Shown: positions 1 to 8,480, counted from the stretch's first letter. The stretch: 9,532 bases of DNA from Ruminococcus sp. (GCA_003446315.1 DMBA01000132.1:1-9532), one strand, 5' to 3'. Made by a program: numbers and translations. Notes: generated by a model from the sequence alone, not told the origin.

Positions 1-371
1 TGGTCGTGCTGCATATTGCCGCCGCAGATGCCGCAGAACCGATGGTCGGTATACCACTGATGCAGATGATATGCCGTGAATGCTGCATAGAGATATTTTC
101 CGGTGCAGCGGTCACGCAGTTCCCGCATGGTATAATACTGATAATCTGCGGCTGATTCGGCTGCATCTGCCAGAAAAAACGCTTCCTGATCTATAGAAAA
201 CAAATAGACGGCATTGGTGCAATTTTCCGGAACATGCGGGAATTGCAGCACACCGTCTGCGCATGCGGCAAGCAGCTTGCCGTCCCGGAAGCACATCACA
301 TAATCGGTTGGACGCGGCTGCACGTTCCGGAAACTGTTGTTGAGCCGGCTTGGTAAAATATCCTGTATCAT
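1..371 (-). CDS. nudC: NAD+ diphosphatase, NudC-type Nudix hydrolase (N-terminal part, runs off left edge)
   Basis: This is the first 123 codons of a gene that continues past the left edge. The translation starts MIQDILPSRLNNSF and reaches WYTDHRFCGICGGNM. That is the conserved entry to the zinc ribbon of NADH pyrophosphatases: the first CxxC pair is visible and the second pair should lie outside the window. Family members cleave NAD(H) to NMN(H) and AMP, and some remove NAD caps from RNA 5' ends. The Nudix box (GX5EX7REUXEEXGU) is not in the window, so catalytic competence cannot be judged. The start is supported by CAGGAG at 379-384, 7 nt upstream, and by a good sigma-A promoter just before it. 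The gene lies downstream of groEL on the same strand, separated by a terminator hairpin, so it is probably its own transcription unit. The family call is confident; the exact substrate is inferred. Confidence 0.85.
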   Translation of the reverse strand, partial: MIQDILPSRLNNSFRNVQPRPTDYVMCFRDGKLLAACADGVLQFPHVPENCTNAVYLFSIDQEAFFLADAAESAADYQYYTMRELRDRCTGKYLYAAFTAYHLHQWYTDHRFCGICGGNMQHD

Positions 372-402
372 GGTTTTACTCCTGTTTCTTCATTGCCCTT
401 CT

Positions 403-431
403 ATTATAACATAGGTTGCGATGAAAAGCAA
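403..431 (-). promoter_or_regulatory. sigma-A promoter of nudC
   Basis: Read on the minus strand there is a -35 TTGCTT (426-431), a 17-nt spacer and a perfect -10 TATAAT (403-408). Transcription would start near 396, leaving a leader of about 25 nt that carries the ribosome binding site at 379-384. It lies after the groEL terminator hairpin, so nudC can be expressed independently of the heat-shock operon. Confidence 0.75.
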
Positions 432-474
432 TAAGGCGGAAACCGGAGAAGCGGATATTTCGCATCAAACAGAA

Positions 475-518
475 ACGCCGCAGCATTTCCGGAGATCATC
501 TCCGAAACGCTGCGGCGT
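475..518 (-). terminator. terminator hairpin after groEL
   Basis: A long inverted repeat pairs ACGCCGCAGC (475-484) with GCTGCGGCGT (509-518, one-base offset). The stem continues inward through TCCGGAGA / TCTCCGA around a short loop. On the minus strand it is followed by a T-rich stretch interrupted by C and G (TTTCTGTTTG), and on the plus strand by TATTTTG. It lies about 35 nt past the groEL stop and before the nudC promoter, as expected for the end of the groES-groEL transcript. Confidence 0.8.
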
Positions 519-552
519 ATTTTGTTTCTTTCAGGCGATTTTTTTCAGCGGA

Positions 553-2199
<1,647 letters not shown>

Positions 2200-2220
2200 T
2201 TATCGGATTCAAATGGATGA

Positions 2221-2526
<306 letters not shown>

Positions 2527-2533
2527 CTATATT

Positions 2534-2561
2534 CGGAAGCCGGCATTTGCCGAACCTTCCG
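2534..2561 (-). promoter_or_regulatory. stem-loop in the groES leader
   Basis: CGGAAG (2534-2539) pairs with CTTCCG (2556-2561). Inside it CGGC (2541-2544) pairs with GCCG (2549-2552) around an ATTT loop, with a small asymmetric internal loop between the two helices. It lies about 10 nt upstream of the groES ribosome binding site in the transcript. No run of T follows it, so it is not a terminator. A role in leader stability or translation is inference. Confidence 0.5.
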
Positions 2562-2564
2562 GGA

Positions 2565-2573
2565 TTAGCACTC
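2565..2573. repeat. extra CIRCE half-site in the groES leader
   Basis: TTAGCACTC occurs here a second time, identical to the left arm of the full CIRCE at 2588-2596 and 23 bp from it. No matching GAGTGCTAA lies at the normal 9-bp spacing. In the transcript it gives a second GAGTGCUAA that could pair with the first arm instead of the normal partner. Whether HrcA contacts it is unknown. Confidence 0.7.
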
Positions 2574-2587
2574 TGCTTTTGCAGGTC

Positions 2588-2614
2588 TTAGCACTCGTTC
2601 TCTCTGAGTGCTAA
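2588..2614. promoter_or_regulatory. CIRCE operator (HrcA binding site)
   Basis: TTAGCACTC (2588-2596), nine bases, then GAGTGCTAA (2606-2614). This is a perfect match to the CIRCE consensus, with both 9-bp arms intact. HrcA binds this inverted repeat and represses chaperone genes until heat shock. It begins just 4 nt after the -10 box and covers the expected start of transcription, so bound HrcA should block initiation. hrcA itself is not in the window. Confidence 0.97.
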
Positions 2615-2618
2615 ATCT

Positions 2619-2646
2619 ATTGTACCATGTTTTGAAAAAAAATCAA
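2619..2646 (-). promoter_or_regulatory. sigma-A promoter of groES-groEL
   Basis: On the minus strand there is a -35 TTGATT (2641-2646), a 16-nt spacer and a -10 TACAAT (2619-2624). Initiation near 2612 would fall inside the CIRCE. An A/T tract fills the spacer and continues upstream. This is the usual vegetative promoter plus HrcA arrangement of Gram-positive class I heat-shock operons. I saw no CtsR-type heptamer repeat. Confidence 0.8.
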
Positions 2647-2782
2647 GTCTTTTTTCCATCTTTTCACATTATTTGTATGCATGCACAATTTTTTTTGCTT
2701 ACATGAGAACGAATTGAACACTTTTATATTCCCGTTCCGCCCGATTCTTTTTATGATATGCAGACGGATTCCAAAATATCTC

Positions 2783-2812
2783 TTGACATTGTCGGCTGTT
2801 TTGTGCTACAAT
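2783..2812 (+). promoter_or_regulatory. sigma-A promoter of the anchored protein / SH3 lipoprotein unit
   Basis: There is a consensus -35 TTGACA (2783-2788), an 18-nt spacer and a -10 TACAAT (2807-2812) preceded by TGC, an extended -10. Transcription would start near 2819, giving a leader of about 95 nt. A small hairpin (TCCCG, 4-nt loop, CGGGA; 2870-2883) lies near the end of that leader. The remaining interval back to the groES promoter (about 2647-2782) is AT-rich, and I see no further gene or convincing site in it. Confidence 0.8.
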
Positions 2813-2912
2813 AGAAGTGTATAGAGTTTGGCGGCTTCGTATGCTTTAGAATGTTGATGCAGCGTCTTTTCCCGCAGCCGGGAGAATGCGCTCAGAAAGG
2901 CGGGAATCCGTT

Positions 2913-3596
2913 ATGCGCGATCTGTTCTTTTTGCCCGATCGTTGGGAGCCGGATCCGATGATCTCAACGAATCAAACCCGGCATATCAAAGTGCACGGCT
3001 ATTCCGGCAAGACCGTCCCTGCATGGCAGCTCGGCGATTGGAAAGGAAACTGGTCAGCCGTCTGCTCCTCGATCCCGATGGCTTCCGGCTGGCTGGAAGC
3101 AGGCGGTGAATATCGCTTTTGCTTTTGTCTGAACGGCGGCGAAAACAGCCGCGGAGATGAAGTCTGCATGCTGGAAATTTTCGGGGATGACCGCGAGGAA
3201 CGGCTTTGCTTTCCGCTGAACCGCGGCAAAACCAAACCGCTGCTCGAAAAAAATCATTGGCTGATCTACGCGATCCCGTTTACGGCTCCTGCCGCTTCGG
3301 ATGCACTGTATTTCCGGTTTGTCGCTTCCGGTGCAGTCTGTACCGTCACCGGATTGCCTGAAATGAATATGGCGGCATGTGACAACATTGTGCCCGATGA
3401 GCCGGATACGACCCATGCACAGCGCCATAATATCTGCTTTCCGGACGGATGGCCGGAGAAAAAGGAAAAAGTCGTGCTGAAGGCACGCGGAAAAGAATTT
3501 GCGCTCCCTAAGAAAACATTGCAGATAACGGCTGCGGCTGCCGGTCTGACCGTTGGTTCGCTGCTGGTTTATCAAATGCTGAAACGTCGGAAGTAA
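2913..3596 (+). CDS. unrecognised protein with C-terminal membrane anchor, 227 aa
   Basis: I do not recognise this family. From ATG 2913 the protein has 227 residues. It has no signal peptide, but a hydrophobic segment at about 203-222 (Ala/Gly/Leu/Val-rich) ends in KRRK, a single C-terminal membrane anchor. The body (about 25-150) alternates polar and aromatic residues (GDWKGNWSAV, YRFCFCLNGG, DALYFRFVASG) in a pattern suggesting a beta-sandwich resembling a ligand-binding module. That is inference only. Seven cysteines are present (51, 70, 72, 85, 99, 143 and 156) plus one at 175. I prefer 2913 over the in-frame ATG at 2886 because GAAAGGCGG (2895-2903) is well placed for it, whereas a purine tract ends only 1-2 nt before 2886. 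It follows a strong promoter and lies 6 nt before the lipoprotein gene, so the two probably share a cell-envelope task. Confidence 0.8.
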   Translation: MRDLFFLPDRWEPDPMISTNQTRHIKVHGYSGKTVPAWQLGDWKGNWSAVCSSIPMASGWLEAGGEYRFCFCLNGGENSRGDEVCMLEIFGDDREERLCFPLNRGKTKPLLEKNHWLIYAIPFTAPAASDALYFRFVASGAVCTVTGLPEMNMAACDNIVPDEPDTTHAQRHNICFPDGWPEKKEKVVLKARGKEFALPKKTLQITAAAAGLTVGSLLVYQMLKRRK

Positions 3597-3602
3597 AATA
3601 CT

Positions 3603-4721
3603 ATGAAAAAGAATGCATCTTTCGCTTACGCTGCATTGCTGCTTTCTGCATGTGCGGCGGTCTGTTCCGTGCTGACCGCCTGCGGCAATGCGCCCGATCC
3701 GGATGCAGAGAACAATAATCTGTTTGCGGAAACGACCGCTTCCACAACGATCCGAACGACTTTTACAACGGATTATCCGGATCCGTCTGTTCTGTCACCG
3801 ATCGCACATGTTTACGCAGTCGTTCCGCCGGAGAAAACATATATCCGGATCTATGAAAAACCGGAAACCGACAGCAAAGTTGTTGTGCGGCTGCTCCGGA
3901 ATGATGAGCTTTCCGTTTTGCAAAAGCAGAACGGCTGGCTTTGTGTGCGCTTTGGTAAGTTTACCGGATGGATTCAGACAACAGATGTTTCTTCTTTCCC
4001 GATGGAAACGGAAACAACCGAAACAACAACAGAACCGGAAGCGGAGATCGGTTACATCTCCATGCCGAATCCCAATGAAAGCACTGCGGTTTATGAGAAA
4101 GCGGATATGGAATCCAAACAGCTTGCGCAGGCTGCACACGGCGATGTCATTGGTATTCTTTCGGAAGCGGACGGCTGGTGTCTGGTTCGCTTCGGAGAGG
4201 ATGTGCAGGGCTATATTCCTGCGCGGTTCGCTGCCCGCGGTACCATGACGACCGCAACGACCACGATCACCACCGCTGCAACAACGGCTGCGACTGTGCC
4301 CGAAACGACGCCCGCGCCGCCTGCACCGGTTACGGAACCGCCCGTTACGGCTGCACCGCCGGCAACAGCCGCGCCGACCGTTCCGGCTGTGACTGCTGCA
4401 CCGAACGGTACGGAGACAAATGTCCTGATCCCGGCAAGTGAACTGTGGGGATATGTGCCGTATGCCAAAACCGCAAACATGCGGCTGAATGTGACCGATC
4501 TGATGTGCAACAACGGAGAGGCAGTTGCATCGCATTATGATTCGAATTACGGCATGCTGGATACCGTCACTGCCATTTATATCACAAATGTGCGGCAGAG
4601 TGTCGGGTCTGTTTCGGTGATGGGCACGCTGGAAGTGCAGGAGATCCGCACCAGAAACGGCAGACAGGAAACTGTTGTGATTGACACGATCCCGTTCTCG
4701 ATCGTGAAGCCGCTGCAATAG
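3603..4721 (+). CDS. lipoprotein with two bacterial SH3-like domains, 372 aa
   Basis: The N-terminus is a lipoprotein signal: MKKN, a hydrophobic stretch, then the lipobox LTAC with Cys27 as the lipidation site. A Thr-rich spacer follows. Two SH3-like domains lie at about 68-130 and 148-209. Each ends in the same pattern (NGWLCVRFGKFTGWI and DGWCLVRFGEDVQGYI), so they look like diverged copies. Such domains commonly bind peptidoglycan or peptides in the cell wall. Residues 212-271 form a low-complexity Thr/Ala/Pro linker. The last 100 residues (272-372) are a separate compact domain I do not recognise, with no catalytic motif visible. The protein is therefore likely membrane-tethered outside the cell, reaching into the wall. 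It is 6 nt after the anchored-protein gene; its ribosome binding site (GGAAG near 3589-3593) is weak, which suggests translational coupling. Confidence 0.85.
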   Translation: MKKNASFAYAALLLSACAAVCSVLTACGNAPDPDAENNNLFAETTASTTIRTTFTTDYPDPSVLSPIAHVYAVVPPEKTYIRIYEKPETDSKVVVRLLRNDELSVLQKQNGWLCVRFGKFTGWIQTTDVSSFPMETETTETTTEPEAEIGYISMPNPNESTAVYEKADMESKQLAQAAHGDVIGILSEADGWCLVRFGEDVQGYIPARFAARGTMTTATTTITTAATTAATVPETTPAPPAPVTEPPVTAAPPATAAPTVPAVTAAPNGTETNVLIPASELWGYVPYAKTANMRLNVTDLMCNNGEAVASHYDSNYGMLDTVTAIYITNVRQSVGSVSVMGTLEVQEIRTRNGRQETVVIDTIPFSIVKPLQ

Positions 4722-4776
4722 CGATATACTGTGCTTGTGTACAGTTGATTTATACATTTTCAGGAGGAATCTTTAC

Positions 4777-5874
4777 ATGAAACTTGGAATGGTCGGTCTG
4801 CCGAATGTCGGCAAGAGCACACTGTTCAATGCGCTGACGAATGCCGGCGCAGAATCTGCGAATTATCCGTTTTGTACAATTGATAAGAATGTCGGTGTCG
4901 TTTCGGTTCCGGATACAAGACTGGAAAAACTCGCCGAGATCTATCAGCCGAAAAAGTTTACACCCGCTACCTTGCAGTTCGTGGATATTGCAGGACTGGT
5001 CAAAGGTGCCAGCAAGGGTGAAGGACTCGGCAACCGGTTTTTGGCGGATATTCGTGAGGTGGATGCGATCATCCATGTCGTGCGCTGCTTTGAGGATGAC
5101 AATATTGTGCATGTGGACGGCTCCATTGACCCGAAACGGGATATTGAAGTCATCAATCTGGAACTGATCTTCTCCGATATTGAACTGATCGAGCGCCGCA
5201 TTGATAAAACAGCGAAACTCGCAAAGGGCGATAAGAAATATCAGGCAGACCTCGCACTGCTGAAACGGTTGCAGGAGCATCTGACGGACGGGAAACCTGC
5301 CCGCAGCTTCGAGTGCAGTGAGGATGAATGGGCTGTGATTCTGGAAACGCCGCTGCTGACTGCAAAGCCGGTCATCTATGCAGCAAATCTCTCGGAAGCC
5401 GATTTCTCCGGCAGTCTGGAAAGCAATCCGCATTTTCAGGCGGTCAAAAAGATCGCAGAGGAAGAACATGCAGCCGTTTTCCCGATCTGTGCACAGATCG
5501 AAGCGGAGATCTCCGATATGACAGAAGAGGAGCAAAAGGAATTCCTTGCCGATCTTGGTTTGGAAGAATCCGGTCTGACGCGCATCATTCATGCCGGATA
5601 TGCGCTGCTGGGTCTGATCTCTTATCTCACAGGCGGCTCCGATGAATGCCGTGCGTGGACGATCAAAAAGGGTACCAAAGCGCCGCAGGCAGCCGGAAAG
5701 ATCCACTCCGATTTCGAAAAAGGGTTTATCCGCGCTGAGGTCATTTCCTTTGAGGATTTCATGGCAAACGGCGGCAATATGACTGCGGCAAAGGAAAAGG
5801 GCGTTGTCCGCATGGAAGGCAAGACCTACGAGGTCGCGGACGGCGATATCATTACATTCCACTTTACTTCATAA
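4777..5874 (+). CDS. ychF: YchF/OLA1-family P-loop ATPase, 365 aa
   Basis: This is an Obg-related, ribosome-associated NTPase that prefers ATP to GTP. It is linked to translation and to oxidative-stress responses in several bacteria. Visible motifs are the P-loop GLPNVGKST (7-15), the switch I region NYPFCTIDKNVG, the G3 motif DIAGLVKGASKGEGLGN (70-86), and NLSE (204-207) in place of the NKxD guanine-specificity motif. That last change explains ATP use in this family. The region from about 281 to the end, with RAWTIKKGTKAPQAAG, is the C-terminal TGS-type domain. The length is normal. The start ATG 4777 follows a perfect AGGAGG (4762-4767) with 9 nt between; an upstream TTG at 4735 is rejected. 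It lies 55 nt after the lipoprotein gene with no clear terminator or promoter between, so read-through from 2783 is possible. Confidence 0.98.
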   Translation: MKLGMVGLPNVGKSTLFNALTNAGAESANYPFCTIDKNVGVVSVPDTRLEKLAEIYQPKKFTPATLQFVDIAGLVKGASKGEGLGNRFLADIREVDAIIHVVRCFEDDNIVHVDGSIDPKRDIEVINLELIFSDIELIERRIDKTAKLAKGDKKYQADLALLKRLQEHLTDGKPARSFECSEDEWAVILETPLLTAKPVIYAANLSEADFSGSLESNPHFQAVKKIAEEEHAAVFPICAQIEAEISDMTEEEQKEFLADLGLEESGLTRIIHAGYALLGLISYLTGGSDECRAWTIKKGTKAPQAAGKIHSDFEKGFIRAEVISFEDFMANGGNMTAAKEKGVVRMEGKTYEVADGDIITFHFTS

Positions 5875-5880
5875 AAAGCA

Positions 5881-5916
5881 GGATCCCCGGAGTGAAAAAC
5901 TTCGGGGATCCTTTTT
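5881..5916. terminator. bidirectional terminator between ychF and the histidine kinase gene
   Basis: GGATCCCCGGAGT (5881-5893) pairs with ACTTCGGGGATCC (5899-5911), with one G-T pair, around a GAAAA loop. Five T follow on the plus strand (5912-5916). On the minus strand the A tract at 5873-5877 supplies the T run, separated from the stem by three bases. It ends ychF transcription and lies at the stop codon of the convergent kinase gene, so one hairpin serves both units. Confidence 0.93.
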
Positions 5917-5917
5917 G

Positions 5918-7645
5918 TTATAGCCGCAGATCTGCTTTGAAAAGGGTGTCTGTGGATGAGAGTGTCAGCTTGCAGCCGTTTTGCATGGCTGTACGATCCG
6001 CAATGGATAACCCAAGCCCGTTGCCGGTGATATTGCTCCGTGCAGCATCTCCGCGGAAAAACGGTTGTTTGAGCTGCGCGGTATCGAGCTTTTTCTCGAT
6101 GGTGTTGGTGATAATCAGATGTTTTTTGTCCAGTGTGACTGTGATCGCACCATGTTCCGGTGTATATTTGACGGCATTGGAGATCAGGTTTTCGATGATG
6201 ACTTCCATCGCATTTTTATCAGCCCGGATTGTCGTGCTGCCGCTGATCTGATAGGAGATCTGCTTTTCCTGCAAGAGCATGTCATATTTCTGCACGGCTT
6301 CTTCCAAAAGCATTTCCATGCGGAATTGTTCCGGTTTCTGCGTTTGATTCTGCATATGATTCAGATAGAGCGTTTGGCTGACGAGCGTATCCGTGAACGA
6401 AACATTTTTGAGGATAGACTGCAAATATTCCTGTTGTTCTTCCGCAGAAAGATCGCTTTGCAGCAGATTCTCCGCATAGCCGCTGATCGCCATCAGCGGG
6501 GTTTTGATGTCATGGGCGAGGCGGTCAGTCAGGGTGCACTGAAATTCTTCCATCGCACAGCGGTTTTTCCGGATGATATAATCCCGCCAGGAAAGGAGCA
6601 GAGAGAGCGCCAGCACAAGCAATGCAAATGAAATTGTCCAGCGCCAATAAAACGCGGTCAGTGTCGGGTCTTTGCGGTTGATCGTGCAACCGAGTGTCAG
6701 CCAATAGGGTTCTTTTCCCAGATAGATCGGGAGATTGCGGGAGTATGTTTCTGTACCGTCCGCATGTTGTTGGTAGTCGCCGGAATAATAACTGCTTTCA
6801 TCCCGGAAAATGAATTCAGATTGAAACTGAGCCAGATCTTCCGGTGTTTCACCACAGGGATCCATCAGCGCGGAACGAGGATATTCACCGTTGATGCCGT
6901 GCAGCGTGACCAGCTCATACCGCGCATCATCCAGTGTAATATTGATTTCTTTTGTTTCGCATTTTTCTGAAGATTCAATCACAATCAGCGGTTCATAGTG
7001 ATCCGGTTCGGCAATTACCGTCATAGAACCTTTATGCGGGATGAAAATATGGTTTTCCTTGTCAACATATGCACTTTCGATCTCCGTTTGGACATAACGG
7101 GAGGAGCTCATATGCTGTGACAGTGCCAGATAATCGTCAAAAAGCTGATGCACTTCCGGAAGATCAAGCACATTCCGGTCGCAGACATACCAGCCGTTTG
7201 CAGGATCATTTTCTTTTTCCGGCGAGAAGGCGATGTGCCCCAAGAACTTGAGTTCATTCGAGGCAACAATCTCGTTGTTTTGGTCGATCAGGGCAGCTCC
7301 TGCGTGACATTTCGGTGAATAGACAGGTGCAAGATATACGCTTTTCTCCTCACGCCCGAACGGATCTTCGATCATCAGCGTGTAGATCTGATGCATTGTC
7401 ATATTACACCGGATCTCCTGCATCAGGATATCGCCTTCATACTTTGCATTGAGTTTCTGGATCCGCTGCTGTGTATCCGCAGCCTGTGTCTCAAGCTGCA
7501 TATTTGCCTGTGAATGCAGATACTGGGTCAGGAATGTCTGAAAACCGAACGCAAAAACGACTGTAAGCAAGGCAGTCATGCCAAGTGCTTTTGCGATCAT
7601 AGCCGGCAAAGTGGTTTGTTTGGGTGTTCTGTGACGCTTTTTCAT
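5918..7645 (-). CDS. sensor histidine kinase, VanS/PhoR-like, 575 aa
   Basis: This membrane kinase is the partner of the response regulator gene 12 nt upstream. Its ribosome binding site (AAGGGGG) overlaps the regulator's stop codon. Order: a basic N-terminus; TM1 at about 15-39; a large extracellular region (40-330) of no family I recognise, with six cysteines (80, 113, 155, 229, 264 and 320); TM2 at about 331-352; HisKA with the H-box LAHDIKTPL, phosphoacceptor His378; HATPase_c with N-box IIENLISNAVKYT (Asn486, Asn490); the F-box region PFFRGD; and G2 box GNGLGLSIA (541-549). The G1 box DxGxG is absent, replaced by IITNTIEKKLD. Similar degenerate G1 boxes occur in some Firmicutes kinases, so activity is not excluded. 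There is no HAMP domain between TM2 and HisKA. The ligand is unknown; the sensor's size suggests an extracellular signal. Confidence 0.93.
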   Translation of the reverse strand: MKKRHRTPKQTTLPAMIAKALGMTALLTVVFAFGFQTFLTQYLHSQANMQLETQAADTQQRIQKLNAKYEGDILMQEIRCNMTMHQIYTLMIEDPFGREEKSVYLAPVYSPKCHAGAALIDQNNEIVASNELKFLGHIAFSPEKENDPANGWYVCDRNVLDLPEVHQLFDDYLALSQHMSSSRYVQTEIESAYVDKENHIFIPHKGSMTVIAEPDHYEPLIVIESSEKCETKEINITLDDARYELVTLHGINGEYPRSALMDPCGETPEDLAQFQSEFIFRDESSYYSGDYQQHADGTETYSRNLPIYLGKEPYWLTLGCTINRKDPTLTAFYWRWTISFALLVLALSLLLSWRDYIIRKNRCAMEEFQCTLTDRLAHDIKTPLMAISGYAENLLQSDLSAEEQQEYLQSILKNVSFTDTLVSQTLYLNHMQNQTQKPEQFRMEMLLEEAVQKYDMLLQEKQISYQISGSTTIRADKNAMEVIIENLISNAVKYTPEHGAITVTLDKKHLIITNTIEKKLDTAQLKQPFFRGDAARSNITGNGLGLSIADRTAMQNGCKLTLSSTDTLFKADLRL

Positions 7646-7657
7646 AATGATACCCCC

Positions 7658-8326
7658 TTATGTTTCGCTGAATTTGTACCCCCGTCCGATTACGGTATGG
7701 ATCTGATGCCCGGCTTCGCCGAGCGCCTTTCGCAGCCGCTTGATATGATTATCGACAACGCGGTCTGTTCCGAAGTAATCATCGCCCCAAACGCAGTCGA
7801 GCAGCGCATCACGGGTGACGATCCAGCCCGGATGCTCCATAAAATAGCGCAGGATCCCGTATTCTTTCTGCGTCAGTTCTGTCTCCTGCCCGTTGACATA
7901 GCAGGTGAGTTTGCGGGTATCGAGCCGGATGCTGCCGCATTGCAGAATTGCGGAAGGCTGTTTTTCGGTTCGTTTGAGGATGGCAGTGCATTTGGCATAA
8001 AGTGCAGAGAGCATAAACGGCTTTACAATGTAATCATCACAGCCGAGATCATATCCGTGCAGAATATCAGATTCTCTTCCTTTTGCCGTGATGAACACGA
8101 TCGGAATATTGCTTTTGCCGCGGATGCTCCGGCAAATGGTAAAGCCATCTGCGCCGGGCAGCATGATGTCGAGCAGCACAAGCGAGTAAGCATCCAGTCC
8201 TTTTTGGATCAGTGCCAGTGCTTCCTGCCCGTCTGTGACTGCTGTGATGACTGCGCCTTGTCCGGAGAAATATTTTTGGATCACTTCACAGATTTGCAAA
8301 TCGTCTTCGATCAGTAGTACATGCAT
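7658..8326 (-). CDS. OmpR/PhoB-family response regulator, 222 aa
   Basis: This is a transcription factor activated by phosphorylation from the kinase encoded next to it. The receiver domain (1-115) has the acidic pair Asp8-Asp9, phosphoacceptor Asp53 in LVLLDIMLPGADG, Thr80 and Lys102 in DDYIVKPF, so all key residues are present. The C-terminal winged-helix domain (about 127-221) shows the standard ELTQKEYGILRYF, the recognition-helix region DRVVDNHIKRLRKAL and the wing IGRGYKF. The length is normal. The start ATG 8326 follows AAAGGGG (8336-8342) at 9 nt; another ATG 7 nt upstream is out of frame. As the first gene of the operon it has its own promoter with direct repeats upstream, suggesting autoregulation. 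Its target genes are unknown; the divergent dockerin gene is the nearest candidate. Confidence 0.96.
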   Translation of the reverse strand: MHVLLIEDDLQICEVIQKYFSGQGAVITAVTDGQEALALIQKGLDAYSLVLLDIMLPGADGFTICRSIRGKSNIPIVFITAKGRESDILHGYDLGCDDYIVKPFMLSALYAKCTAILKRTEKQPSAILQCGSIRLDTRKLTCYVNGQETELTQKEYGILRYFMEHPGWIVTRDALLDCVWGDDYFGTDRVVDNHIKRLRKALGEAGHQIHTVIGRGYKFSET

Positions 8327-8352
8327 GTTTCATTTCCCCTTTCGTTGGTTTT

Positions 8353-8381
8353 ATTATAACACAGCCGTGTGTCATTTGTAT
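8353..8381 (-). promoter_or_regulatory. promoter of the two-component operon
   Basis: On the minus strand a perfect -10 TATAAT (8353-8358) is preceded by TGT (extended -10). The -35 position 17 nt upstream reads ATACAA (8376-8381), a poor match. A weak -35 with a strong extended -10 is typical of activator-dependent promoters. The direct repeats at 8372-8404 cover exactly that -35. Confidence 0.65.
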
Positions 8382-8404
8382 ATCATTTCGCAATTATTCT
8401 TGTA
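8372..8404. repeat. three 11-bp direct repeats, candidate response-regulator site
   Basis: Consecutive units are TCATTTGTATA (8372-8382), TCATTTCGCAA (8383-8393) and TTATTCTTGTA (8394-8404), with a T-A-T-T core at the same position in each. Eleven-bp spacing places the units on one face of the helix, the usual arrangement for tandem OmpR/PhoB-type winged-helix binding. The block overlaps the weak -35 of the regulator promoter. The pattern is seen directly; binding is inferred, and the third unit is weaker. Confidence 0.5.
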
Positions 8405-8452
8405 TCAAAGCAGCGGCAGCGCGTCATAACCGGCAGTTTGCGAGACATAGTT

Positions 8453-8480
8453 TTGACACAACATCTTATTTTTGTATGAA
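8453..8480 (+). promoter_or_regulatory. possible distal promoter of the LRR-dockerin gene
   Basis: A consensus -35 TTGACA (8453-8458) is followed after 16 nt by TATGAA (8475-8480), a moderate -10. It lies 45 bp upstream of a better promoter reading the same way, so it may be a second start point or chance. Confidence 0.3.

Noticed and set aside
2886..2912. Upstream in-frame ATG for the anchored protein
   Set aside because: The purine tract before it ends only 1-2 nt from the ATG, whereas GAAAGGCGG is well placed for the ATG at 2913.
4250..4430. Repetitive ACC/ACG/GCA-rich DNA considered as a repeat array
   Set aside because: It encodes the in-frame Thr/Ala/Pro linker of the lipoprotein, with no fixed repeat unit or spacer; it is not a CRISPR or tandem array.
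4211..4513. Minus-strand Val/Ala-rich 100-codon frame opposite the Thr/Ala/Pro linker
   Set aside because: It is the complement of low-complexity linker codons, with no independent signals for expression.
4728..4745. ACTGT / ACAGT hairpin between the lipoprotein gene and ychF
   Set aside because: The stem is only 5 bp with an 8-nt loop and no T run follows, so it is not supported as a terminator.
4735..4776. TTG start extending ychF by 14 residues
   Set aside because: The perfect AGGAGG at 4762-4767 lies inside the extension, and YchF proteins begin at the MKLGMVGLPNVG start.
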